Of a DNA stretch of 64,000 bases, positions 37,389 through 52,300 are shown piece after piece. Below the pieces are notes generated by a model that did not search any database, was not told where the DNA came from, and saw only the letters and a program-made list of their open reading frames with translations. The DNA is taken from contig CAIIXF020000006.1 in assembly GCA_903813345.2 (NCBI GenBank), positions 12,406,348 to 12,470,347 on the forward strand, written 5' to 3'. A program made the translations under genes and the position numbers. This DNA is from Owenia fusiformis (Eukaryota > Annelida > Polychaeta > Sabellida > Oweniidae). Numbering within the stretch: position 1 is the first letter of the stretch; each line of letters starts with the position of its first letter.

Positions 37389-40300
37389 ATGGGTCGCTTC
37401 ATGATGTTTGTGATAGTAGGCCTTATGTCGTGTACGGTCGAATCACTCGATGAAACAGATACAGGTAGCTATACGAATTAAATTAAGCTTTTTAGAGGAA
37501 GGCACAGTTCTTATCAAGTTGAATCAAAAATATTCTTTGTGGGAATATATTAACGAGGGGCATTTGAAAAGTTCGTTTCTTTTTTCTTTATATTTTTTTA
37601 TTTTTACAGATTTATGTGAAACTTTCAGCGTATGTTTCATATACATAATATCTTGAGTATACATCAATATAACTATAATTCCTTACAAGTGAATTTTTGG
37701 TTGCCATGACAACAGCGAGACTTGGTTCCATGGAGCACCTTAAAAATTCAATAAATGAAACATGCATTTAATGAAAAAACTGAATATGTTTTTTTGAAAA
37801 TGACAGTTATTTGTTTAAAATGTGTTGCCATAGCAACAAGCTAGTGAGGTAATAGTGTCTACAGGTGAATGGACTCACTGTGCCCTCAGTGTAATGCCAT
37901 GATCCTCCGTCAAAAAAGACTCACTCTCCTCACTAAAATTTGAGTGGAGCAGGTGTTTCAAAACAGTGGAGCAAAATGGTGAATGAACTAATCAAAGAGC
38001 AGAGACTTGACAAAATAAAAAATGCATGTCAAAATCCAATATCAGAGCTGCGCAATGAGCCTAAGAGCATTTGTGCCTGCTATCAGGTGATTGAATCTGT
38101 CAATCAGTTTCAGTCTCAAAACAGCTTGTCCGTCAGGTTTATTGATTTGTTTCATTGTTCTCTGTTTCCAAAATATGTTCTGTCCCAAAATTTAGTTTTG
38201 AGGGATAAACATACCTTTAAGTTATAAGCGATAAGGCTAAGTTTTTTTCTTTTTATTTAGCAGTAATATTACATACATTAATACAGTATACTAATTAGCT
38301 TGATATCCTCCTGGATATATAAAACATTTAATGACAATAAAATAAAATAATGGCTTATTCATTACATTACTTCTTGCTGAATCTTATGATTTGAAAAAAC
38401 TAAATTAATTGAATACACTAAGGAAAGAAAAATGGAAAAATGAGTAATGTAGGTATCATATTACATTCAGCATTTTCTACATTATATGATACTATCTTGA
38501 TTTTACTATATTTTTATGTTATAACATACACTCTCCTTCATAAGATTGGCAACCAAAGCTCCGCCATTGAAGTACGTGTTAAAGCCTCTTTATATTTGAA
38601 TTTTTACTTACTTACCCTGCAATGAAATTACTTATGATATTAATGGAGACGTTACTTGACTTTTTTCAATACCTCCAAAAAAGTTCACAATTTCTTCCTC
38701 AATTACAAAAGGTCGAAAATTGATGATAAATTTGATGAATTTTTAAAAATCTTCGTTGCCATGTAAACCAATGGGAACTGGTGGGTTCGGGGCAAATCAG
38801 ATATCAGGATATCGATTCAGTAAAATAGTCAGCAAAAATATTTTTATATAGAAAATTGAATTTGTCTAACTTTTTTGTACACTAATATAAGTGATAAAAT
38901 TTACTTGATGAATACTAAAGTTACAGAGCTTCAAAGTCATTTTTTAGTCACAGTTCTCTTGTGTTATTTCAATGGGAGAGGTTTTTTGAAAAACAATTTT
39001 GACTTTAAAACCTGAAACGTTGTTGAACCTGTAGAAACGTATTGATTCTTTGTTAAATGAAATTTGCAAATTCAATTGCTAACCTAATTTGTATTTTTTG
39101 CAAGGACTCGGATGGATGGATATTCTGTCGAGTGACTTGCGGCAAACCTACCATTTGGTGGAAGACCAATCATAAAGAAATTCAGGGCAAGAGTTAGAGT
39201 GGTGTTACTGTCAATAAACTTATGAGCAAAAATCTCTTTTATATTTTTACAACTTTCTAATGATAGCCTGGGGATTTTCAATGAATTTAAGTTATCAATT
39301 GCTGAGAAAACACTTGTCAAAAAGGGATTCATTTTTGGGACACCCGGTATATAAAGAGTTACAAATATTGGAAAATGATTGAAATTTCTCGTTTGAAAAT
39401 CTTCCGCAAATACTTAGGAGAAAAAACACAAAGGAGGATTGTGTATTATCAGTTGAAACATTATTCTTTCATTTACTAATTTAAAAATGATTTTGATGGC
39501 TATACTCAATAACTAAGCGATACAGCATCTCAATGTTTTGGATTTTATCTATCCCACATCATTTGAGACTGAATGCTCTATCTTGTATGAGTACTTATAT
39601 CTACAACAATTTTTGAGGTTATGAGTATTGGATATCAATTGGCTATCAATTTCTAATTTTCTCTTCAACATGTATTGTAATGACTTCAGTATGAATGAAA
39701 TGTCCCTTGGTCTTCTAGTCTTGGATTGTGATATTGATTCTTGAATGGTGGAGGGAAAGGGGGTATTAGACATTGTTTCTTTTCACGTTAGATCATGGTT
39801 TTGGGCTATATGGGGTTTGTTTTTCTTGACTGGTATGCACTTAGAGTTTGCTTTTTCTTGCTAAGTTCCATTACAACTTTTGGTCCTTTCCCTTTGGCAC
39901 TAGTGCTTATATATTTTCACCGAACCAAATTACCAATAAAAATGTACAGATTTTATATTCTATTTTGTTCATCTTATGTGTTTATAATTTTTCAAAAATT
40001 ACGACAAAATGATTTGGTTTACTTAAAATATTTGACTTTCGGTGATGGTGGTCTTGTGTACTTGGAATCTATTGAAAATTGTTAAAAACTCAAATAAATT
40101 GCCTTTTTATGCAAAATATTTTTCTAGTTTTAGGGAGACATATTGAACTATCCTAAAGTATTTGGGGCTAAGTGCCGAAGATCTTCTTTTTCACAGATCG
40201 AAGCTGATTTCAATGTTTCTCAAACGGCCTACAGTATTTACTGTGAAATACTTTTTAAACGACTAAACGGCCATTTTGAGAGCAAATTCCGTCAAACTTC

Positions 40301-43300
40301 GGACACGGCGTGACGTCATGTCTTATGATTTAAAAGCCTTATTCAATTCATGGTTTAGTGAGAATTTGCTAAAGATATGATTTTTTCCACTTGTTACATT
40401 GAGGTTATTTAGGAATATGATTTTTAGGGAAAATGTGATATTGGCCGAGGAAAATATCATATTGACCGAGGGGGACACCCCGATTGTCAATATGATGTTT
40501 TCTGAGGCAGGATCCGCCAGTGAGCAGTGTATAAGTATCTTCTTTGTGTTTCCCCCGTGTCATTACAGAAGATCTTGACACCCTCAAACAGGCTGCAAAG
40601 AAAGCACTCGAAGAAATAAAAAATGAAAGAATAGCTGCCTTATTTAGTAAAATTGGTTCACAACAAGGACGCTCTGGGATGTTTGGTACGTAAAAAGGTT
40701 GTAAAAAGTTACCCTCACAAGTATCTATTTGTCTAATCATTGTGATACTATTAAAATGTTTATACAATTTTAACACAATATCAATATTTCCCTTATTTCT
40801 GTTTTAATTATCAACTATTCATCTGCTAAAAACTAGTGACAATATTCTCTTGCCAGAAAGCAATATACTGTGCCTAGGTACGTGTGAATGTAAATTATGA
40901 ATGGAGGATTTAGATATGTAATTCAAATTTGATTAAAAAAGACTGCTTAAAACCCAAGTCACATTTGTCGTACGGCGACCGTACGTCGACCGCAGGTCAA
41001 TTAAATCATTCAGTGAATTTCAGTGAAGCGTAGAAAAACTACGGTCGCCTTGTGGCCTCTGCTCAGTGTATCCAGTTTCTTAACGGTCGCAGGGCAGCCG
41101 TAGAAATTATAACTCTACTTGGAGTTATAATAATTGTTCATTTCTGCGGTATCCGTAGCAATCGCCAGACTATTGCAGCCGTAGAAATTATATCTCTAAT
41201 TGGAGTTATAATATTTGTTCATTTCTGTGGTATTCGTAGAAATCGCCAGACTATTGCCAGACTGCAGAACGGTTCAACGGTTGCTACATATTGGGCTTAC
41301 GTTGATTTGCGTCTGCCGTACTGTTTTGATGGGTTAATTATGTACCTTGGAAACAGTTTTTAGGCCAGGTTTTACTGCCATATCTTTGATGTGATCACAA
41401 CGCAATGGGTATACTGTTTGATGTAAGGTCACTGATAACATGTAGCAACATATATTACAAAAGATTAAACAATTGGTCAATCAACACTTTTTTATTCTTC
41501 GATATTATCCTAGCACAATAAATAACATTTATAAATTGTACTGATATAAATAAAATACAAATAAACATTAACGTTTATCAACAGTAATTTCAAAATTCGC
41601 TGTGCGGCTGCCGTAGGAAATGTGACTGCAAAAGTACATGTATCCAACTGCAGAAATTCTACGGCGAGCGTAGAAATGTTACTGACCACAGAAATGATAG
41701 ACCGTACGGTCGCTGTAGGAAATGTGACTGGGGTATTAGATCCTTAATTTGTCCACCACGAGTTAGTGTACGATCTTATATCACAAAATGGCCACTTAGT
41801 TTTAGATTTTAGATCCAGAGTACTGATATGTTTTAGCAATGGGAGGTGGAAAAGAGTTTGTAGAAGCAGTCACGTTACCGTACTTGGAGGTGTTAGAAAT
41901 CATAAAAGAAATTAAAAAAAGGTAAATATTTTATTTTGTTTTGAAAATTTGTTTCACTCACTTTTAATCCAGATTCTGTTATATGTACGTTACCAGAATT
42001 ACAGGGTGTACGTCTGTCCCAATGTCCATCGTCCAGTTTCCGAATACCACACTCCGATGTGATGTTTTAATCGATGTAAAAAAAACTCCTCACACCCTTG
42101 TTTATTTTAATGCGAAATAACAAGCTATAACATTGGTTAACACGCCAGGAATTAACATCTAATTCGATTCCAAGAAGATTTTGAATCCACCATCATGTTT
42201 TCGTCATTTGACCAATCAGAGACGATGTTCATCTCTATATTACAGGGTACGTTCCAAATTAAGCGTTACAGTTGAACGCGTGGGGTACGGTACAACACGA
42301 GGGTTATAAAATGTGAGCAAATATATGTTTTCATCGTTTCAGAAAGGTGTGGTCTAGTTTTTAGATATTTTACATGTAAATGTCTGTAACAACATCCTGG
42401 ACAGTGATCATGAACTTGACGGTGAATTTCACAGCGATGTTTCTGAAACGATGAAAACATCAGTTTGCTAAGATTACATCACCCTCGTGTTGTACCGTAC
42501 ACTGCTCGTTCGACTGTCACGCTTAACTAGCAATATTTTCAATATTATACCAACATTCGCTCACAACATAATTTTATTTTATGAAAAAGTACTGAGATAT
42601 CAAATATAGAAGTTAGAAATTTAAAAATGACCAAATTCATTGGAAATTAAATCAAGGAGGTGTAGGGGGCATGTTATTCAAGTTTTGTCACATAACCCAA
42701 AAACGATTATCAGAACAGTTGAAATTAAGAAAAGAGGAATGATATACAGAAGAATGATGCGAGCAAAAATATATATTCTATTGTCCCTTTACCCCATTTA
42801 ATTATTCAAACAGGTATGCACTCACCAAACCTAGACTAATCGAATGGTTGAGACACATGGGAAGACTCCTGGCGTTTAACAATACCCAAATCACGGATGG
42901 TTTACCCCACGTGACCACCCCCGAGTGTCTCGAGTCATTCAATCCGAACATTGAATGCAATCTTTTTGCAAAGTTCAGAACATTTGACGGAAGCTGTAAC
43001 AACGCCAGGAATCCACTCTGGGGACGGGCCAAAACACCTTTTATAAGATTTCTGACGAATGCCTATGCCGATGGTAGGTTTATTTTCTAAAGCCAAGGAA
43101 GATAATTTATATTTCAAATGTCACCTAATGTATCACTATCAGTTATTTATAAGCAGTGTTGAACAGCTCTATACATGGATTGATTTGTAACACAGGTAAA
43201 AAGGAGCCCAGGGTCGCCAGAGACCGTACACCTCTTCCAAGCGCACGGCTTGTGAGCAGAACCATCCACCAAGAAGCGAACAAGCCCAGTGCTGTACAAT

Positions 43301-46300
43301 CTATGACGGTTATGACACTAGGCCAGCTTCTAGATCACGACATAGACAAAACGGCCCAGTCCAAATTGCCCAATCCACAAGGTTCGAAGTTCAGATCATG
43401 TGCTCATTGTAATATCATTAGTAGCTTTCTTTTTAGATATTTTCTCATTTTTAATTTTGATACTTGAGAATTTTAAATCCGTTTCTGACTATATGGTTTT
43501 GCTTTCTTCTCAAAGATCTTGTGTGCTACCATGTGCTTTCTTATAATCAGAACTAATCTAGTATCATTAACAGTAGCCACCAAGGAGAGTTGAAATATTG
43601 TTTGTTGCATCCATCGTTTTTGTGCGGGGTTCTGTGAGCGAGGGCATCAACGTTTGTATTCAGCATCCGTAAAACCGGTAAAACATAGTTACACTTGGAT
43701 TATTGCAACCAGACAGAGACATGTATGCTAATAGGATAGTTTCTAGATAGCAGAAAAATCAATGAAATCTAGTGCTGCCATCTTTTATTCAGCTTTTAAC
43801 TTGGGCTAGAGTTCCATTCACTTACATGCTAAAATCTTGGAAAAATGGCTTAATTTCATGATTTATCAAAGAGTGTTGGTTGAATCTGTATAAAACTTAA
43901 ATGATATACCATATGGTGACCCTATTTATGTACATGTTGTGATTAAACATGCAAATGTTGGTTGACATACAAATGATCCAAGGTTTTAAAGAATTTTAGC
44001 ATTGCATCTATGGACATTTGGCCCAAGCTTTTTTAAATTGTCACAGAAAATTATTCAAATTAGATAACTGAGTAAATCAAAGCTATTATAGGAGAAAGCA
44101 TTTCACTGAATTCAAATATGCCATTTAAAAGAAGGTAATGTAAGTCATTAGAGGTTTAATATGCAAATCTCTTAAAATCTCACGAAAAACGAGGTTTAAC
44201 GAGATTTCAAAAGCTATATGGAAACTATACTATTGTGTGAGACGCATATCGAACTAACCACTTGAACAAACGCACTTGTGTTAAATATTTTTCAGATCCT
44301 AGTAAACCGATTGACATTACATGTGGCGAGGATAATTGCGGTCACGATTATTCGAACATGGAAGAATGTTTACCAATAAAGGTACCCGAAGGAGACTCGT
44401 GCTTCAAGAAGACAAAATGTTTAAAGTTCATTAGAAGTCAACCTGTACTAGAATTAAATTGCCTTGGTGATTTGAGTAAGTGCGATCCCGAGAAATAGGA
44501 ATATACATGTAATACATATATTTAATAATTCTTGGTCTACCCAATCAGATTGAATATGCTTCAATTTTTTGGAAAAATCTGGAAACAATTATTACTATAT
44601 CGACAAGGATTTCTAATGTTTTTCAGAGACGATGCCCCGTCAACATTTGAATACGATATCATCATATTTGGATTGCTCTTTTGTGTATGGAAACTCTGAA
44701 AAAGAAGTAATGTCATTGAGAGAAGGTGAATACATATTGCTTTATTTAATAGTCATACTTTTTAGGCCTATCATTATTATGAGAGTAGGCCTACATATGT
44801 TAAATATATAGGGGTTATGCACTGGGAGGTTTTGGTCCCTTCGGTCCCTCGGGAAGATATATTGTATATCCCAAGGGATATTCCATGTATCCAAACCGAC
44901 CGTGCATAACTGGTGTATCTCATACTTGAGTGGGTTTAGGGTAGATATAACCTTTTCCACCTTTTTCAAATGACAAGATATTTATATATATTTAACATTT
45001 TCGTAATATTCTTTTTGTTCAATACAATGAAATTGTAACATTTAAACTTAAAAAATTTAAATTTTAAAATTAAAAAATTAAAACTTTTGATATTTAAACT
45101 TTTGAAAATTTCCCGGGAGCGGGATGGATATATTATATCTGCCCGCATTTGGCCTGGAGCGGGACATATACAATATATCCTGCCCGCTCCTCAGATATGA
45201 TATATATTCCCGAGTGGTATCTACCCCAAACCCACTTAAGTATGAGATACATAGAGATTATCCTATATGAGGTTCAGGATATTGGGATTATCCCGAGGCA
45301 AATATAATATATTTGCCCGAGGGCCGCAGGTCCCGAGGGAAAATATATTATATTGGCCAAGGGATCATCCCAATATCCTGAACCGACTATAGGATAATAT
45401 GTTTATCCCATACCAATCCTGGTCATCTGGTTCACATTGTTCAATCGTGGAAATATTCTAGAATATTCATGTCCAGTTTTGTTTTCTTGGCCGTGGGCGG
45501 ATTTTTTGTTCTCTCAAATATTCCCACATTTATTTTCTCGAATTTTTTAAGTGAATGCTCCTTCCATTTTTTAAACCATCAACAGATCGCCGTTGTCGTT
45601 TACAGTCATTACGCGAACGTTACAAATTATGAACAAATATGCGAGCGGCGATTATGACGTAGCGGGCAGATAAACTATATCTGCCCGCTCGGAGCGGGAC
45701 GTAAAGCTATATCTGCCCGCTGATGAAAATATAAGTTTTTACAAACTGGCTTTATGTACCTGTAACACGTCCAAGTATGGGATAAATAGGTTTATTTCTA
45801 TTCAAGAAGTGTTGACATATTGTTTTCGCCAACTTTTGCATTCGAAGTCTGCAGGTGGCGATTGGCGTCCAAAACAAATTGCTAGACTTCTTAAAAAACT
45901 ATTTTCAAACATAACTTGGTATGTCAACACATAATCAGCATTGTTTGACTGTTGCTGACATGTATTTTTGCGACAAAGCATGAATTCAAGGAGTAATGAG
46001 GTATACGTGAGTCCTTATTGTTAGATTGATTTCGAAATGCAATACCCTACACAGAGGGTATCAAATCAAATAGAGGTAGTATTCAAGTTAATCACCTATA
46101 TGCCAGCTATAGCCCCCCCCCCCCTCCCATTTGTCTTTATCCTTCCAAACGGTAAGCGGAGATAAGAGTCTGGCACACCAAAATGCATTTTTATAAAGAG
46201 ACTTATAAATCGGGTGTTGCATGAAGAATGCATCGTCAGATTGTGGGGGTAAAAAATATCGATGAAACGATTTATTGACTATAGGATTACTATACTATTG

Positions 46301-49300
46301 ATGAAATTGCCATTAACAATAATTTAGACTGTTCATACTGCCTAAAAATATTCATTAAAATTGTCATATCACTCATAACATTAGCCGTCATTTTGATCTC
46401 CCACACACATGATTTCAAAATGTTATTTTTTATGAACTTTTCTAGTTTGGAAGTTATAAATAAAATACCATTCAAAGTAATGTGACCCCCTTTTGTATGA
46501 AGTTTAGAGAGGCATGGTTAAAAGTAATACATATCATATATGCGGTTATGACTTCAGATAACAACAGTGGCAGAATGCTGATGTCTACCAACCCATTACA
46601 TCACGACCTTAAGCCATTGCTTCCTCCCTTTGATTCTAAAGATTGCGTAAAACCGAACGTAAATGATAGCGTCAAATGCATGAGAACAGGTAAGAGTATG
46701 TTCATACAGGTGCATCAAAATTGTGGTAGCAGGTTGGCCTGGGAAGGCATCGTTAGAATTTATCCAATCCATTGTATAGAAAATAGCGTGCCTTCGGAAG
46801 GAAGGAGAGTATGACATATTCCACAGTGAGTATCGTGTATTCACTGTACTCACCTCTGGGATATGTCATATACCGCAGGTGAGTATGGCATTTTCACCCG
46901 TATCACAAATACCGACAACCATGAATGAATGCCATATTCTGCGTAACAGATAGATGACTATATGTTTGTGTCGTATGATACTTCTTCTGTAAACAGAGTA
47001 TTAGTTTAATTTGTTTAATTCCCTGAACTTTAAACAGTCTTACAAACTTATCTCCATTTAGGAGATGGACGGGCGAACGAGTGGATTGGATTAACTTCAT
47101 TCCACGTTATATTTGCAAGGCAACACAACAGAATCGCAGATGAGCTGGCGAGGATCAATCCTGACTGGTCAAATGAAAGCAACAGGTTGTTTTTGGTACG
47201 TTATGTATAAATCCCAACATTATGCCCGGTCACATTTGCTGCGATTCATCGGCCGGCGCCCGGCTGATTTCTGATCAAAATACTCAATTGGCCGGGCGCC
47301 GTAGTGAAAATCGGAGCAAATGTGACCAAGGCATAAGTTGCAACCATGTGTCCCAACTGAATACCACTTTAAGGGCTGCTATTGTTTGAATCTACTGGGC
47401 TATTTGCTGAGTTTGTTAAAATCGTAAATATTAAAAGGCCTTGTTACATGATCATAAAGGTTTTTACCGGTTACTGAACTTTTTCGGGGAGTGTACATTA
47501 TTGCAACAAATAGTGTAAACTAATGTGGTTCGAATTTTGTTTCCGATCGATTATCCTTCGTGATATGGTTGCTCTGTTATGAAGAATGTCAAACGTACGC
47601 TCTCTAGAAGTACGAACAAACGACTGATAACCAATTTGCGGTTCCCTGGATAATGCACCCACCCATTCCATATCTTGAAATCTTGAACATACCCGAATGA
47701 GAAAAAGGTTGCAATCAGGTCAATACACAGGGTGTTCGTAAAGTATCTTTGCAAAGTATGTGAAAGTGTAACTTTATAGACACCATGTAATTCCAGATAC
47801 TTTCGCACTTTGAGCGGTTTAGTGTGTTAGAATACCAATGACTTTACTTTTAGGAGGCAAGGCGTATTTTGATAGCATTGTGGCAAAGAATTATATATGG
47901 AGAATACCTTCCTGTTGTTATGGGATCGCACTATAAAAGATACGACCTGGCTTTGTTAAAAAAGTTCAAAAAGGGGTACTTCTCAGGTGACATTGAATTT
48001 TTATAAAACTATACTACTATGAAAAAAACATATGGTCTCTAGAAAAAAAACTATAACATTGATAAGTTAGTTGTGAAGCAGCACTTCCGTCAGATTGTAA
48101 TTATGAAGCATTGGCAAATTCACATATTCATCTGCTATGATGAATAACTTAGTTTGCATGTGTCCCGTCTACTCCACCCCCTTGTTTATGGTGAGGTGAG
48201 ATGAACAAAAGTTATTTCAATTATTTTATTTCAAGAATACGACGAATGGACGAATGCTCAAGCATCCAATGTCTTCCAAGGTGCAGCCTTTAGATTTGGT
48301 CACTCCCAAATAGATACATTCATACGGTTCATAAGTGATAACAGATTCAAGAAGTATATAGACGATCATATAACATCAGTAAGTATGGTCAGAAATAATG
48401 AACATAATATGTTATCTTGTACATGTAGTTTTTTCTTTGATTTTTTTATTCTTATTTTTAGGCAAATCGCTTAGAGTATTTTGAAGTTTGAAGGGGCGAT
48501 TTTCTAGAGGTATCTAGGTTTCACATAAAATACATTATTCAAGAACCTTACAAATCCAAAGATAGCAGCGTAGTAAATTGTGTAGTTGCCTCAAAGAGAG
48601 TATGAATCAAGGGCTCTTCTGTACTGACTGAATCAATTATAAATTGGATTTTTATCGTACCTAACAAAAGGTACGATATTGTAGACAGCTTGACGGGCGG
48701 CGGGCGGGCGGGCGGGCGGGCGGGCGGGCGGCGTCTCACTTTTCAGCTTGTCTACAGGTTTCCAGCCAAACCATTTAAGGGATTCATCTGAAATTTTCAT
48801 GGATGTTTCTACATATCAACGTCAAGAACTGATTAGTTTTTGGGCATTCTGGGTAAATCTTAAGGTGGCCATTTTGGATTTTCCCTCCTAAAATCTTCAC
48901 TTTCAAGACTTGTCTACAGGTTTCCAGCCAAACCGTTTGAGGGATTCATCTGAAATTTTCAGGGATGTTTCTACATATCAACGTCAAGAACTGATTAGTT
49001 TTTGGGCATTCTTGGTAAATCTTAAGGTGGCCATTTTGGATTTTCCCTCCTAAAATCTTCACTTTCAAGACTTGTCTACAGGTTTCCAGCCAAACCATTT
49101 GAGGGATTCATCTGAAATTTTCAGGGATGTTTCTACATATCAACGTCAAGAACTGATTAGTTTTTAGGGCATGCTGGGTAAATCTTAAGGTGGCCATTTT
49201 GGATTTTCCCTCCTAAAATCTTCACTTTCAAGACTTGTCTACAGGTTTCCAGCCAAACCGTTTGAGGGATTCATCTGAAATTTTCAGGGATGTTTCTACA

Positions 49301-52300
49301 TATCAACGTCAAGAACTGATTAGTTTTTGGGCATTCTTGGTAAATCTTAAGGTGGCCATTTTGGATTTTCCCTCCTAAAATCTTCACTTTCAAGACTTGT
49401 CTACAGGTTTCCAGCCAAACCATTTGAGGGATTCATCTGAAATTTTCAGGGATGTTTCTACATATCAACGTCAAGAACTGATTAGTTTTTAGGGCATGCT
49501 GGGTAAATCTTAAGGTGGCCATTTTGGATTTTCCCTCCTAAAATCTTCACTTTCAAGACTTGTCTACAGGTTTCCAGCCAAACCATTTGAGGGATTCATC
49601 TGAAATTTTCAGGTATGTTTCTACATATCAACGTCAAGAACTGGTTAGTTTTTGGGCATTCTAGGTAAATCTTAAGGTGGCCATTTTGGATTTTCTGTCC
49701 TAAAATTTTCACTTTCAAGACTTGTCTACAGATTTTCAGCCAAACCATTTGAGGGATTCATCTGAAATTTTCAGGGATGTTTCTACATATCAACGTCAAG
49801 TACTGATTGGTTTTTGGGCATTCTGGGTAAATTTTAAGGTGGCCATTTTGGATTTTCACTTTTAAGACTTTTCTTCACTTTTAAGACTTGTCTATAGGTT
49901 TCCAGCCAAACCGTTCAAATTTTTACATATGTTACACAGTGATAAGTTCTAGAGCTGATTAACTCTTCTGCGGCCATCTTGCTTTCTTGGTCAACAAGAC
50001 CACAATGCTGTGTTTTAGGTACGATATTGTTCACGTCTGTACCTTGTTCCTAGGAGTTTTGCTCATAAAAGAACCCCTGATTAACTCCGCTTTAATCAAC
50101 TCCAAGGGATTGCAAAAAATGGCCTGTACTGTTTCGAAGTTTTGAAAACAGGGGTTCTGCAACAGGACATAAAACCCAATTACTATAGAAACTCATTTAA
50201 CACTAATATGTCACCATGGCGATCTTTTAGGCACGTACATGTTAAAATGATTTGTATAACTACATGTACCTAGACTTCGACTCTCCTCAACTGGTGAACT
50301 TAGTTCTGATGATTCTACCTTGTTACTTTTCCAACAGCATCAGTTTAGACCATCGGCAATGTATGGGAAGGGCGATAAAGGAGGGGTAGATACAATCGTT
50401 AGAGGACACGTACATCTACCTTCCCAAAACACAGATGCCTATTTCACCGAACAAATGTCTTGTCACATGTTTACAAAAGACCCACCCTTTGGCGAGGGAA
50501 CTGATCTACCAGCACTTAATATACAAAGAGGAAGAGAGCATGGACTACCAGGTAAAACATACACTCCCCTCCAAAAGTTTGGAAATTATTAACACGTTAG
50601 CTATTCCATGGGATTTCCCGTTACTAGATTTGTAGAAGGCAGTGTATATATAGCACATGCATTGGTATTTTGGTTGAAATGATCTCATAAATTGAAGCTG
50701 ATTATAATTGCCTGTTGTATCAGTTCATATTGATAAAATCATAGTTGACCCAATTTAAAAGGAAATATAATATGTAAATTAAAGTAGAACAAGTGTCTTA
50801 ACATCTGGTACATTGTCGTTGTTTGTTTTAGGGTACAATAAATGGAGAGAATATTGCAATCTCCCAAAAATAAAAAACTGGAAAAAGAAACCAGCTGAGA
50901 TACCAGAAGCTATCTGGGGAAAACTACCTTCTATTTACACGTATGTATATAGTTTTGTTTGAACTTCACCAGGGACAGAAACGCGTTGGGTTTTTGTTCG
51001 TTCGAAAATCGGGTAGGTACGGTTAGGTGAATATTTTGTAGTGTTTCCTTACCTACATTATTAAAAACGCTCATCGTGTTCCCAGTACATCGGGAAAGCA
51101 TCCAGTTATTATAAATCGACAGCAATATCTAGTTCTTTTAGAATGTGGGGTTAACATTATTTTGATTTTAAACAAGATTCTGTGGTCAATCCCATTGAGT
51201 TTAAGGTTTAGAGAGGTCAACCCCACAGAGTTAGAGTTTAAGGTGTCAATTTGTAACAACTGCATGTTTCCCCGATGTATATGGGAACGCAATGAACACA
51301 TTCGCAGGTGAAGAAGTACTAGAAGACGTTCCAAGACGACGAAATGTAATTACCTACCTAATCTTTTTGAATAAAATGCAGTTTTGGTAATCCATTTCCT
51401 TTTGTACTCGAAAAAATACTCTAAGCGTACACCACTTGACATAACCTGATTAAAACACAGAGAAAGATTTATGGAGTTATGGCACTCCCGTTAGGAACAT
51501 GCATATGCATCTTCTTCCATGCCACTATATCTTTCCAGGCATGTCGATGACATAGATATATTTACCGGTGGTATATCTGAAGTCCTTGTGCCATATGGGG
51601 CAGTTGGTCCAACATTTGCTTGTTTACTCGGCAAACAATTCGAGAACTTGAGGAAAGGAGATCGTTATTGGCATGAGAATATGGGCCCGGGCATGTTTTC
51701 TCAAGGTATTTCAAAAACTGATTTAATCACCGGTACCATTTATCTGCTGTTATGAGTATGTCTGTTGTGCGTCCCTTAAGTACCCCAACTAACCAACTAA
51801 CCGTGAACCTTATTTCTCTCAAAATGAGAGAGTTTGACACTTAGTCAAGCTTCAAATAAACAAGCCTCTATTACATTCTAGACCAATTAACTGCCCTTGA
51901 CAAAGGATCCTCTCTGGCGAGAATTATGTGTGAAACCAGCGATGACATTCAATTCATGCAGCCAAAGGCTCTCCTTCTACCGTATAGCGAGATCCCAAAA
52001 GATTTGAGGTACGTCGTGTCGTATGCATGAACGTCGTACCATGTAAAATAAGAGGTCATACTTTTGTTTTAAAGTCGTTCATCTTCATACCTTGCATTTC
52101 ATAAATGCACAATCCAGTTAGTCATACCATGTTTATTCGTCTATTTCTCTATGATTTTCGATATCAGCGGGTTTTGTTACTTCTTTCCCATTGTGAAGAT
52201 TATGAAAATTGTTAAAACTCTGCATAATCCTGATTTGTGAGACTAACAATTATGAGGGATTAAACAAAAATATTCAGGTAGGAAATCTTAAAGTAATGTA

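Noticed and set aside
37940-38227. Open frame [21 protein letters not shown]... in the first peroxidase 2 intron, with a good cag/gt acceptor
   Set aside because: Its composition looks protein-like, but no donor restores the phase needed by the next exon and I recognise no family. It may be a transposon relic.
41052-41363. 103-residue frame with two VHFCGIR repeats
   Set aside because: It is an 81-bp tandem duplication inside an inverted-repeat element in an intron.
48548-48739. Pro/Arg-rich frame on the minus strand
   Set aside because: It is a translation of the (CGGG)n tract.
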